Source: a bacterium
Lineage (GTDB): Bacteria; CSSED10-310; JAJRTK01
DNA: 32,475 nucleotides
NCBI GenBank assembly: GCA_024278345.1
Contig: JAJRTK010000204.1
Location: forward strand, 1 to 32,475
Reading direction: 5' to 3'
The notes beneath the pieces were generated by a model, which had not been told where the DNA came from, made no database searches, and worked only from the letters and a program-made list of their open reading frames with translations. Made by a program: the position numbers and the translations under genes. Shown here in pieces: positions 24,095 through 31,638 of the stretch. Position 1 is the first letter of the stretch, and every line of letters begins with the position of its first letter.

Positions 24095-24126
24095 GGGAAT
24101 GATTTAAATAGATACCTTTCATTCCC
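24095..24126. promoter_or_regulatory. Inverted repeat upstream of the FHA regulator gene
   Basis: GGGAATGA and TCATTCCC arms (8 bp, perfect) separated by a 16-nt AT-rich loop, 69 nt before the regulator start. A second pair CTGAG/CTCAG follows at about 24126-24152. Together they could form leader hairpins or a dimer binding site. No good sigma-70 or sigma-54 promoter was found. Confidence 0.35.
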
Positions 24127-24194
24127 TGAGCTTGGCGGGTTCAATCCCTCAGCGTGCTGATCCCTTTCCCCCCTCCTGATTTGGGTCTACCGAT

Positions 24195-26072
24195 GTGTAC
24201 CAACTGCGTATTCTTCGCCCAATAGAGCTTGCTCGAACGATCAAGCTCGACGCTTCCACCATAACCATTGGGACGGACGCCTCCAATTCGATTTCGCTGC
24301 CAGGCGGAAACGCGACGAAAGTGTCGCGAATTCACGCTTTGCTCGACATTGATGAAAACGGGGTTCACACCGTCGATCTTAAAAGCACCAATGGGACTTC
24401 CGTGGAGCGAGTGCGTCTGGAAGCCTATTCCCCCCACACCTTGCGGCCCGGAGACATCCTCTATTTTGGAAACGTTGCCGCCACCTTGGAGACCTGCCGG
24501 GAAAGCGACAGCGATGTGGAGGAATCCCTCACAGAGGAAATGGAAACGGTCGAGGTCACCCGGATCTACCAGCAAGACGCGGCCCTGCGCCGCCAGGAAG
24601 AGTTCAGGAAGTTCCTTCAGGACTTACGGAAAAAAGGTGTTGAAGAAGAGAAGGTTCTGGACCATGCGTTGCTTGAGCTCATGCGAAGGCTCGGCGCCCA
24701 GCGCGGAGTTTTGCTCTTTCAAGAAGAAAAATGGCTGGCGATTAGGCCTGACCATGCCTGGCCGACCCTCAGATTCGAGGCCTTCGCGAATCTCTCTCAT
24801 CTTGTTGAAAAAGAAAATGTAATCTTCGCAAGTCATTCCTCCCTGCTTCCCCTACCCAGTCACGGGGCACAAACGCCGACTGCTAGCGCCCTTGTGGTGC
24901 TCAAGCGCAATCCGGAAGATCGGGTCAGGGGCATCTTCTATCTCGAGGCTTCCACGGAGGATGGACGTCAGACCCTTGCGAGAAACCTGGAGATCGTGAA
25001 GCCGCTCGGAGTTCTTCTCACGGAAGAGCTCCTGGGCCAGGCATCCACACGGCGCCGCCTCACGCCCACGCTTCGGAAGCGAGCCTCTCAGGTTCTGCTT
25101 TGGGCAAGCGAGGAGATGGAAAAGGTCGTCGAAACGGCAATTCGGTATGCCAAGGCACCTGGTACCGTCTTCTTGGAGGGCGAAACAGGAACCGGCAAAG
25201 AAAAGTTGGCGGAGCTCATTCACAAGTTTTCCCATCGAGCAGAGGGCCCCTTCACTGCCGTGAATTGCGCAGCCTTCACTCCATCCCTCTTGGAAGATGA
25301 ACTCTTTGGCCATAAGGTTGGGGCCTTCAGCGACGCAACCGCCCCACGACAAGGGGCCTTCGAGCTGGCTCACGGCGGAACTCTGCTCTTGGATGAGATC
25401 GGCGACATGACGATGACCGCGCAAAGCAAACTTCTCAGGATTTTGGAAGAACGGGTCGTCCATCGCCTTGGTGGTGGTCCCCCGATTCCCATCGATATCC
25501 GGATCATTGTGGCCACTCACCACAACATCCAAGAATGTATCCAGCGGGAAAGATTCCGAGACGACCTCTACTATCGGCTTCATGGCCTTCCTCTACGAAT
25601 TCCTCCGCTTCGCCACCGACCACGAGACATCCTTCCTCTTTTCGACTATTTCCGTGACTCCCTTCAAAACATGCCACACACCAGGCGACTCCGCTTGACG
25701 GATAAAGCCCAGGATCTCCTCCTTTCCTACCCCTGGCCGGGCAATGTCCGCGAGCTCAAATCCGAAGTGATGAGATTGCTCACGCTTTTAGATGGCTCCC
25801 TGGTGCGCGAGGAAGACCTCAACGATGAAATCCGCTTCAATCTCGAAAGGGCCACACCATTATACGACGTTGACGGCAAACGGGAGCTCTTCCGATTCAA
25901 GCAGTCCCTCGTGGCCAAGGCCATCTCCCAAGCCAACGGAAACCGGGAGGAAGCAGCCAGGCACTTGAGGCTGCCCCGGACAACCTTCTTCAATTGGCAA
26001 AAGGCGACAAATCTCCAACGCTGGAAGCCCGGCCAGCCCCTTCCAGAACTACCCGCCGTTCAGGATCCGTGA
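24195..26072 (+). CDS. FHA-GAF-AAA+-Fis HTH regulator (sigma-54 activator-like, degenerate GAFTGA)
   Basis: 625 residues. FHA domain 5-100 keeps VSRIH (43-47) and STNGT (64-68), but the usual Gly-Arg reads GT (26-27). GAF-like domain about 130-285. AAA+ domain 300-545: Walker A GETGTGK (329-335), Walker B TLLLDE (396-401), arginine fingers FRDDLYYRL (R455, R461), PWPGNVRELK. The sigma-54-contacting GAFTGA loop reads GAFSDA (376-381). Fis-type HTH at 583-602 (NREEAARHLRLPRTTFFNW). Start is GTG 24195; an ATG at 24193 is out of frame and the ribosome site is poor. It probably reads phospho-Thr signals from a Ser/Thr kinase and binds DNA; coupling to sigma-54 is doubtful. Confidence 0.9.
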   Translation: MYQLRILRPIELARTIKLDASTITIGTDASNSISLPGGNATKVSRIHALLDIDENGVHTVDLKSTNGTSVERVRLEAYSPHTLRPGDILYFGNVAATLETCRESDSDVEESLTEEMETVEVTRIYQQDAALRRQEEFRKFLQDLRKKGVEEEKVLDHALLELMRRLGAQRGVLLFQEEKWLAIRPDHAWPTLRFEAFANLSHLVEKENVIFASHSSLLPLPSHGAQTPTASALVVLKRNPEDRVRGIFYLEASTEDGRQTLARNLEIVKPLGVLLTEELLGQASTRRRLTPTLRKRASQVLLWASEEMEKVVETAIRYAKAPGTVFLEGETGTGKEKLAELIHKFSHRAEGPFTAVNCAAFTPSLLEDELFGHKVGAFSDATAPRQGAFELAHGGTLLLDEIGDMTMTAQSKLLRILEERVVHRLGGGPPIPIDIRIIVATHHNIQECIQRERFRDDLYYRLHGLPLRIPPLRHRPRDILPLFDYFRDSLQNMPHTRRLRLTDKAQDLLLSYPWPGNVRELKSEVMRLLTLLDGSLVREEDLNDEIRFNLERATPLYDVDGKRELFRFKQSLVAKAISQANGNREEAARHLRLPRTTFFNWQKATNLQRWKPGQPLPELPAVQDP

Positions 26073-26182
26073 GATCCAAAAAGTGGGTGGGTCCCCCGCC
26101 AGTGGAGACGATGGATCGGACGCTGCGGCAGGTCTCTGATGAGAGTTCCGAGTCTCGGGCATGATCGAACAATCCTGGAGCA

Positions 26183-28435
26183 TCATTCGTCTCCTGGAGA
26201 CGGAAGGCGATCCAGAAGTGGATTTTTCCACTCCCATAGAGGAACCCAAAGCCCCTCTTTCCAGTATCGGAGCGCCCCTTGGAGTTCCGTAAGGTAGTTT
26301 TGATCCAGAGGGGTCCGCAACCGCTGCTCGTCCACGAGTCGTTCCCGCCGCCACCTGAATTCCGGACTGGGCACGGTGCCCAGCGGTTCCAGGGTCCGCC
26401 CATCGAAGCGATAGCGCACAAGAAGGAAGAGCTCTGGAGAAGAACTCCCCGACTCTTCTACCTCCACAGCCAGCAGAGGTCGAACCGTTCCCCTTTCGGT
26501 GACCATTAGCTTTCGAACCGTATGGCGCCCTTCCAACAGGAATCCTCCAACGTCTGAAACAGGAAATCGGACGTAGGCCAGCTCCTGGCCCGAGGCGAGG
26601 TTCCGGTCCAGCATCTCCGGCATTCCCGGACTTCTTCCCTTGGCGGTGATAGGAAGCACGGCCAAGGTTGCGGCGGCATGCCCCTGGAGTGCGGGCTGAG
26701 TCCGAACATTCGTCCCCCCCACGATGACCTCATCGGCGCCATCGCCATCGAAATCGGCAATCTCAACACAAACCAGAGGGCCAGCATGGACGTAATCCAG
26801 GACTCTCTCTCCAGTTTTGGCATCGAACACAAGAAGAAGTCCAGGCCAACTGGAACTGTGGGAGCTCAAGACGACGATCCCTTCTCGCTCCGCCCCAAGC
26901 ATTGCCCGGCGGAGCTCCAGCACCTCGTAGCTCCCCGATTCGATCCAATCGGAAAAACGAAGAGGCTTGCCGATGGGCTGTTCCCAGCGGATCTCGCCGT
27001 CGCTCCCCAACGCGACGAGGCGACTTTCAACACCATCTTTCACCGAACGAGTGACGGCCCAAAAGCCCCCTTGGGGTTCCCCCGTTACTGGAGATAATCC
27101 AAGAACTGTCTGAATGCGTTCCTCGGAAGCCACTGGGTAGTGGCGAAGAAAAAAATCCTTGGGAGATTCAGGCCGCCAAGGAATCAACCATCCCCCCAGG
27201 AGTGCCGCCGCAATAAGAAGAATGGCAAAGCCGCCGAGCCTGCCTGAAACAAGATCCTCTTTTGCGCTTGGAAGAGAGGCAACAGAAAGCTCAGGCTCCG
27301 GTGGTACCTCCAAAGGAGAAAAGCGAGCCGTTTTCTCTCCTTTCGATAGCCCGCGCCGCCTCGCCCGCTTCAAAGCAGCCGACAACGATGGCGCGTTAGG
27401 ATAGCGCAAGGACCCATCCTTATCACTGGCCTTTTTCACAATCCCCACGAGAACCGCGTGCTGGCGGGAAGTCAGTTGAACTCGAGATTGGGCTAGAAGG
27501 CGCCACAAAAGAAGCCCGAGGGCAAAAATGTCCGAAGCGGGTGAGCCCCCGCCACTTCGTTGCTCCGGAGCAAAAGTCAAGCCGCGCCAAAAACGGTTCC
27601 CCCGAACAAGTTCTTTTTCCCGGGATGTTGGAGCCAGCGAATATCCGATGTCGGAGATCTTCATCTCTTCTTGTGCATCAAACAGGATATTTCCAAAACT
27701 CAGATTCCCGTGCCAGGACTGCGTGTGGATCGCCTCGACCGCGGTCAACACGGCATCCAGCAGCCCAAGAATCTCTCCAAGGGTGGCATTTGGGTGGCGT
27801 CGCAACCAGGAAGAAAGATTCCCGCCCTCCATGTACTCAAGGACGACGAAAGAGGCTTCACCGTCGGCAACCGACTCGTAAACATCGACAATCTGACGAT
27901 GCTCCAAATTCCTCGTCCACTTGGCCTGCGCCATAAGCCTTTGCACCAGGGCCGAACCGTTGGGACCGGCTACCAACTCAGGCCGCACTCTCTTGATGGC
28001 CACTAGCGGGGCATGGAAAAACTCCGGATCCCGCGCCAAGTAAACCTCACACCACCGGCCTCTGCCCAGAAGCTTGACTCCCTGATACCGGTCGAATCGT
28101 ACATCGATGACTTGTTCCTGGCATGCCAATTCCACCAACAACGCATCCTGGGAAAGACCGGTTCGCTCGGCCACGCGCAGCCGTTCCACGGGATTTCCAA
28201 GAACTCCCACAATTTCGGCTCTGGAGCCGAGTCCCGCATCCCCAAGAATCCGCCCGCGAAGCTCGTTCACCATGGCCCTAAAATCTACTTCCTCCATCCC
28301 CGCCCTGGCAGCCAATTGTTTGAACATTCCCCGACCGCAACAACGATTGACCAGATGGGACGGAGCGGAGCAGTCCAGCGATTGGAGCACGCGCATTAGG
28401 CGATCTCTTGGAAAAGCAGTTTTGATAGGCGGCAT
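26183..28435 (-). CDS. Membrane pseudokinase with FG-GAP/beta-propeller-like extracytoplasmic domain
   Basis: 750 residues. N-terminal 110 residues helical, unknown. Kinase fold 116-360: LLGRGRWCEVYLARD glycine loop, Lys148 in VAIKRV, catalytic loop WHGNLSFGNILF with Asn244 where the base Asp should be, DFG changed to DIG (262-264), FAPEQ (288-292) kept. One transmembrane helix about 401-419. The outer 430-750 segment has beta-strand repeats and a calcium-loop-like DFDGDGADEV (561-570), as in FG-GAP/VCBS propellers. Lack of the catalytic Asp predicts no phosphotransfer. ATG 28435 has GGGGGAG 8 nt upstream; a GTG at 28522 lacks a site. Convergent with the FHA regulator, divergent from the histidine kinase. 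Confidence 0.85.
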   Translation of the reverse strand: MPPIKTAFPRDRLMRVLQSLDCSAPSHLVNRCCGRGMFKQLAARAGMEEVDFRAMVNELRGRILGDAGLGSRAEIVGVLGNPVERLRVAERTGLSQDALLVELACQEQVIDVRFDRYQGVKLLGRGRWCEVYLARDPEFFHAPLVAIKRVRPELVAGPNGSALVQRLMAQAKWTRNLEHRQIVDVYESVADGEASFVVLEYMEGGNLSSWLRRHPNATLGEILGLLDAVLTAVEAIHTQSWHGNLSFGNILFDAQEEMKISDIGYSLAPTSREKELVRGNRFWRGLTFAPEQRSGGGSPASDIFALGLLLWRLLAQSRVQLTSRQHAVLVGIVKKASDKDGSLRYPNAPSLSAALKRARRRGLSKGEKTARFSPLEVPPEPELSVASLPSAKEDLVSGRLGGFAILLIAAALLGGWLIPWRPESPKDFFLRHYPVASEERIQTVLGLSPVTGEPQGGFWAVTRSVKDGVESRLVALGSDGEIRWEQPIGKPLRFSDWIESGSYEVLELRRAMLGAEREGIVVLSSHSSSWPGLLLVFDAKTGERVLDYVHAGPLVCVEIADFDGDGADEVIVGGTNVRTQPALQGHAAATLAVLPITAKGRSPGMPEMLDRNLASGQELAYVRFPVSDVGGFLLEGRHTVRKLMVTERGTVRPLLAVEVEESGSSSPELFLLVRYRFDGRTLEPLGTVPSPEFRWRRERLVDEQRLRTPLDQNYLTELQGALRYWKEGLWVPLWEWKNPLLDRLPSPGDE

Positions 28436-28755
28436 TGGCCTGTTCTCCCCCGGCTCTCTCCCCGTTTTCTTTCTCCCCCGGGGGGCAAAGAACCGTCTAA
28501 AGTGTTGAATGAGCTCCCTCACATCGGCGATTCAAACCGGATATCTCATGGCCAATCCGCCGCCGCTGATCCATCGTTCCACGGGTCGTCCTTGGCGACG
28601 GGCCACCTTCGACTGTTCGGCAGGTGTGAGTTCACGATCCGTGATGAGAGTGTTGTGTCAAGATGGCTTTGTCTCCATTCTCTGGCACAAATCAGACCAC
28701 AATCCTTCCATCTTCTTTTGCTCCGACGCGAGGCGCCAGAATCGGGAATTTGGGT

Positions 28756-28771
28756 GCCAAGGACCCTTGGC
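28756..28771. promoter_or_regulatory. 7-bp-arm palindrome in the divergent region
   Basis: GCCAAGG-AC-CCTTGGC, perfect. Possible dimeric regulator site; no adjacent promoter elements recognised. Confidence 0.3.
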
Positions 28772-28903
28772 GAGACTCCTTGGGAAACCGTGAAGAAAAC
28801 ATGATTTGTCAATGGATTGTGCAAAAAAAAATGCCGCCAGTTTCCGGTGGCCATAGCGGCGATCCGTCTTTTGGGGGAATTTCCCTACAGAATTTCCGGC
28901 GCC

Positions 28904-28929
28904 CATAAGTCCCAAAAGTGGGACTTATG
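28904..28929. promoter_or_regulatory. 11-bp inverted repeat, candidate enhancer/operator
   Basis: CATAAGTCCCA, 4-nt spacer AAAG, TGGGACTTATG; a third half-site GTCCCA follows at 28930-28935, allowing an alternative pair TGGGAC/GTCCCA. The centre is about 105 nt upstream of the sigma-54-like element at 29023, the usual distance range for an upstream activator site. Confidence 0.5.
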
Positions 28930-29020
28930 TCCCATTCTTGGAACTTTTTTGTTGCAGAAGGTTTGCTTGACCTCCGTTGAGCATAGCGATGGCTCCTTAT
29001 TTCTTAGGGCAACAGCTCAT

Positions 29021-29041
29021 AGTGGCACACTTTGTGCCACT
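29021..29041 (+). promoter_or_regulatory. Sigma-54-type -24/-12 promoter candidate within a palindrome
   Basis: TGGCAC-N5-GTGC at 29023-29037 places GG and GC exactly 10 nt apart, as the -24/-12 consensus requires. The whole 21-nt element is a perfect 9-bp-arm palindrome (AGTGGCACA/TGTGCCACT), so it matches on both strands and might instead be an operator. Transcription would start near 29049, some 58 nt before the histidine kinase ATG. Confidence 0.4.
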
Positions 29042-29106
29042 CGTGGAATCCAACAGAATCATGGACACGTTCAGCCTCTTGCGAGGAAGCAAAAGAAGAA
29101 ACGACG

Positions 29107-30318
29107 ATGGAGCCGGAGGAAAGTTGCCCCAATTTGGCGGAGCCGTGCGGGAACAAGGGACAAAACGGCACAGGCGGAACCCCCTGTGGAAGGTTTCTGC
29201 ACCTCTTGGGAGCACCGGGTTGTATCCTTGAACAGGCTCCCGTCGGAGTGCTCGTCACGGATCTTGACGGGAAAATCGAATACGTCAACCAAACCATGCT
29301 TCTCCAGATGGGACATGGCAGGCAAACGTTGATCGGAAAAGTCTTACCGAAGTTGCTCGATGACGAGACGTGCCCGCGTCTCATGGAAGTTGTCGAATAC
29401 GCCTCTCGGGGGGAGAGCACTGCCGAGACGGTTCATTGCACGCTTGTGGATTGCGACGGCGGGCCAATTCGGTTGGAGCTTGTGGTCAAACGTGGTGTCT
29501 GCGCGGGTGGCGAGGGGAAACTGATCTTCTCTAGCTTTGATGTCAGTGGGCGAACGGATCTCAAGAGAGTTGACCATGATCTGGAAAGGCGGCGCCATAG
29601 GACGCACCTTTTCGAGTCCCTCAGCACGTTTGCTGGGGGGCTTGCCCACAACATGAACAATCTGCTGACTATCGTTCTGGGAAATATCGAGCTGGCGAGC
29701 AACAGGCTCGAAAAACAGACCGAAGTCGGTCGCCACCTGGCCGCCATTCGAAAAGCGGCCCTGAAGGCGTGTTCTCTCACGAACCGAATCCTGGCATTTT
29801 CGCATATTGGGGCAATGGGCCAAGAAAAATTCGACTTTGCCAGGCTGGTCCAGGGCGCGGTGCGAGATTGTCGGAGCGGATTCCCTGACACGACAACGGT
29901 GCGCTGCCAAACTGCACGTGGCAAGATGCAGGTCGAAGGGGACCCTCATCAACTGAAGCAGGCAGTGATCGGCATATTGGAGAACGCTCGGGAAGCCATC
30001 GGTGAAGAATATGGCACGATTGGGGTTTTCCTGGACCTCGTGGATTGCAGCCGGGATTTTCTGGCATCGACCTTTGTGGATGATGGTCTCTCTGGTGGCC
30101 GCTACGTGCGTTTGGCCATCATTGACAACGGACCCGGTATGAAAGCGGAAACCTTCTTGCGGGCTTTCGAGCCATTCTACACGACCAAGCTCACGGGGCG
30201 AGGGTTAGGCCTCCCGGTACTCCTTGGCACAGTCCGGAACAATGGGGGAGCGGTGGTGCTCCAGAGCACCGTGGAGGGAGGCACGTCGGTGGAAATCTTC
30301 TTGCCGGCGAAACCTTAG
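29107..30318 (+). CDS. PAS-domain sensor histidine kinase (orphan)
   Basis: 403 residues, soluble (no transmembrane segment). PAS domain about 38-150 (ILEQAPVGVLVTDLDGKIEYVN). HisKA-type dimerisation domain with phospho-acceptor His181 in FAGGLAHNMNNLLTIVLGNIEL. HATPase: N box ILENAREAI (290-298), G1 IIDNGPGM (338-345), FEPFYTTKLTGRGLGLPVLLGTVRNNGG. The class resembles NtrB/hybrid kinases that lack or precede a receiver; no receiver is attached and no response regulator is encoded nearby. ATG 29107 is preferred although its ribosome site is weak; a TTG at 29032 overlaps the sigma-54-like element. Six Cys lie in the first 120 residues, possibly of no meaning. Confidence 0.9.
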   Translation: MEPEESCPNLAEPCGNKGQNGTGGTPCGRFLHLLGAPGCILEQAPVGVLVTDLDGKIEYVNQTMLLQMGHGRQTLIGKVLPKLLDDETCPRLMEVVEYASRGESTAETVHCTLVDCDGGPIRLELVVKRGVCAGGEGKLIFSSFDVSGRTDLKRVDHDLERRRHRTHLFESLSTFAGGLAHNMNNLLTIVLGNIELASNRLEKQTEVGRHLAAIRKAALKACSLTNRILAFSHIGAMGQEKFDFARLVQGAVRDCRSGFPDTTTVRCQTARGKMQVEGDPHQLKQAVIGILENAREAIGEEYGTIGVFLDLVDCSRDFLASTFVDDGLSGGRYVRLAIIDNGPGMKAETFLRAFEPFYTTKLTGRGLGLPVLLGTVRNNGGAVVLQSTVEGGTSVEIFLPAKP

Positions 30319-30423
30319 AAACCGATCCAGCAGTGGAATCGATTTCTAGCGAGTGCTCCGCTTTCGGGGCTTATCGAAAACCACGCCCGGTGCGAAGAGC
30401 GTGATCCAAAGTTTGGAGACCGC

Positions 30424-31638
30424 TCAAGCGCCGGGATCGACTTTCCAGGGGATGACGACACTCCCGTAAGCATCGAGAGCCGTTTTCCAGGCCACTTGTA
30501 GTGTCCAGGCTCGTTCGCGGTGATCGTAAGCGTGGGTTAAGCTCGCGTCATAAACCGATGCCGTGATGCCGTACTCGCCTGGTAGAAACGGGCATGAATC
30601 GAGGTAGAAACGGACGGCCCCTTGCCCTTCAACCCGGCGAAGCTGGCATCCAAGGAGCCTCGTATTGGGTCCTGAAAGCACGGTGCCATTCTGGTGGTGG
30701 ATCCCCAGTCCCATGACTGGATCCTCCACGGCTTGGTGGGCGATGTAGCCAACCTCCAGATGAAGGGGGCTTCCCGGAACAGCCCGCTCAATTTCGTGTC
30801 CCGCGGGATCGAGCAACCGGACCGATCGGATCTCTACCTCACCTGTTCCCCAGCGCTGGAAGCGATCCCTGGGTGCCGGAAGCTCTGTTCCGCGCCGGTG
30901 CTCCATCTCAGTCCGGTATGCTTCGAGAACGGTCTGAGTCGGCCCCGACAAGACCAGCCGGCCCTGATCAAGCCAAATGGCGCGGTGACAGAGTTTGGCC
31001 AGGGCATCGAGGTCGTGGGAAACAAAGAGCAAGGAGCGCCCGCTGTTGAGATATCCCACCATGTGATCGATGCACTTTTGCTGGAAATTGAAGTCGCCCA
31101 CGGCCAAGATCTCATCGACTAGGAGAAGATCGGGGTTCAGGTGGGCCACCACTGAAAAGCCAAGCCTCGTCACCATTCCGGAAGAAAAGTGGCGAACGGG
31201 AGTGTCGATGAGCTCGCCGAGGCCGGAAAACTCGCGAATTTCTTCAAAGCGGCCCTCGATCTCCTTCGCTCCCAGGCCCAAGATTGCCCCATAGAGGTGG
31301 ACGTTTTCACGTCCCGTGAGATCTGGCTGGAACCCGGCCCCAAGCTCCAGCAAGGCGGCCACTCTTCCCGCAACGCGGACAGTTCCCCGGTCGGGGGGAT
31401 AGATCCCGGCAATGAGCTTGAGTAAAGAGCTCTTGCCTGAACCATTCGCTCCAATGAGTCCTATGGTTTCCCCGGAGCGGATCTCGAAGCTGACATCTTG
31501 GAGCGCCCAAAAGATCTCAGATCTCCGGGCTCCCCGCAGCCAAAGAAGGGCTCTCTCCTTGAGAGTAGAAGTTCGCCCGAAGCGACGGCGATAAGAGAGA
31601 CCGACATTTTGGAAGTTGCATAGCAAAGCGGGAGACAT
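30424..31638 (-). CDS. wzt: Wzt-type ABC transporter ATP-binding protein with C-terminal carbohydrate-binding domain
   Basis: ATPase of an ABC-2 exporter for O-antigen or other polysaccharide. 404 residues. Walker A GANGSGKSS (63-71), Q-loop region GAGFQPDLTGRENV, signature FSSGM (151-155), Walker B LLLVDE (171-176), switch His208 in FVSHD. Residues about 255-404 form the Wzt C-terminal beta-sandwich that binds the capped glycan (GLGIHHQNGTVLSGPNT, GEYGITASVYD). ATG 31638 has AAGGAG 6 nt upstream and overlaps the permease stop (TGATG), showing coupling. A longer frame to 31815 lies inside the permease gene and is rejected. Confidence 0.92.
   Translation of the reverse strand: MSPALLCNFQNVGLSYRRRFGRTSTLKERALLWLRGARRSEIFWALQDVSFEIRSGETIGLIGANGSGKSSLLKLIAGIYPPDRGTVRVAGRVAALLELGAGFQPDLTGRENVHLYGAILGLGAKEIEGRFEEIREFSGLGELIDTPVRHFSSGMVTRLGFSVVAHLNPDLLLVDEILAVGDFNFQQKCIDHMVGYLNSGRSLLFVSHDLDALAKLCHRAIWLDQGRLVLSGPTQTVLEAYRTEMEHRRGTELPAPRDRFQRWGTGEVEIRSVRLLDPAGHEIERAVPGSPLHLEVGYIAHQAVEDPVMGLGIHHQNGTVLSGPNTRLLGCQLRRVEGQGAVRFYLDSCPFLPGEYGITASVYDASLTHAYDHRERAWTLQVAWKTALDAYGSVVIPWKVDPGA

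Larger units (their letters stand above)
28436..29106. other. Long palindrome-rich divergent control region
   Basis: 670 nt between the pseudokinase and histidine kinase starts with no credible gene. Four perfect inverted repeats: TCACG-ATC-CGTGA (28632-28644), GCCAAGG-AC-CCTTGGC (28756-28771), an 11-bp pair (28904-28929) and a 9-bp pair (29021-29041). On the minus strand an open stretch ending near 28540 reads like RELTPAEQSKVARRQG, perhaps a gene remnant, but I cannot place it. Confidence 0.6.

Noticed and set aside
24130-24152. tRNA-like T-arm (GGGTTCAATCCC)
   Set aside because: Stem does not pair for five bases and no acceptor, D or anticodon arm fits around it.
28932-28962. TGGAAC...TTGCA as a second sigma-54 site
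   Set aside because: GG to GC spacing is 12 nt.
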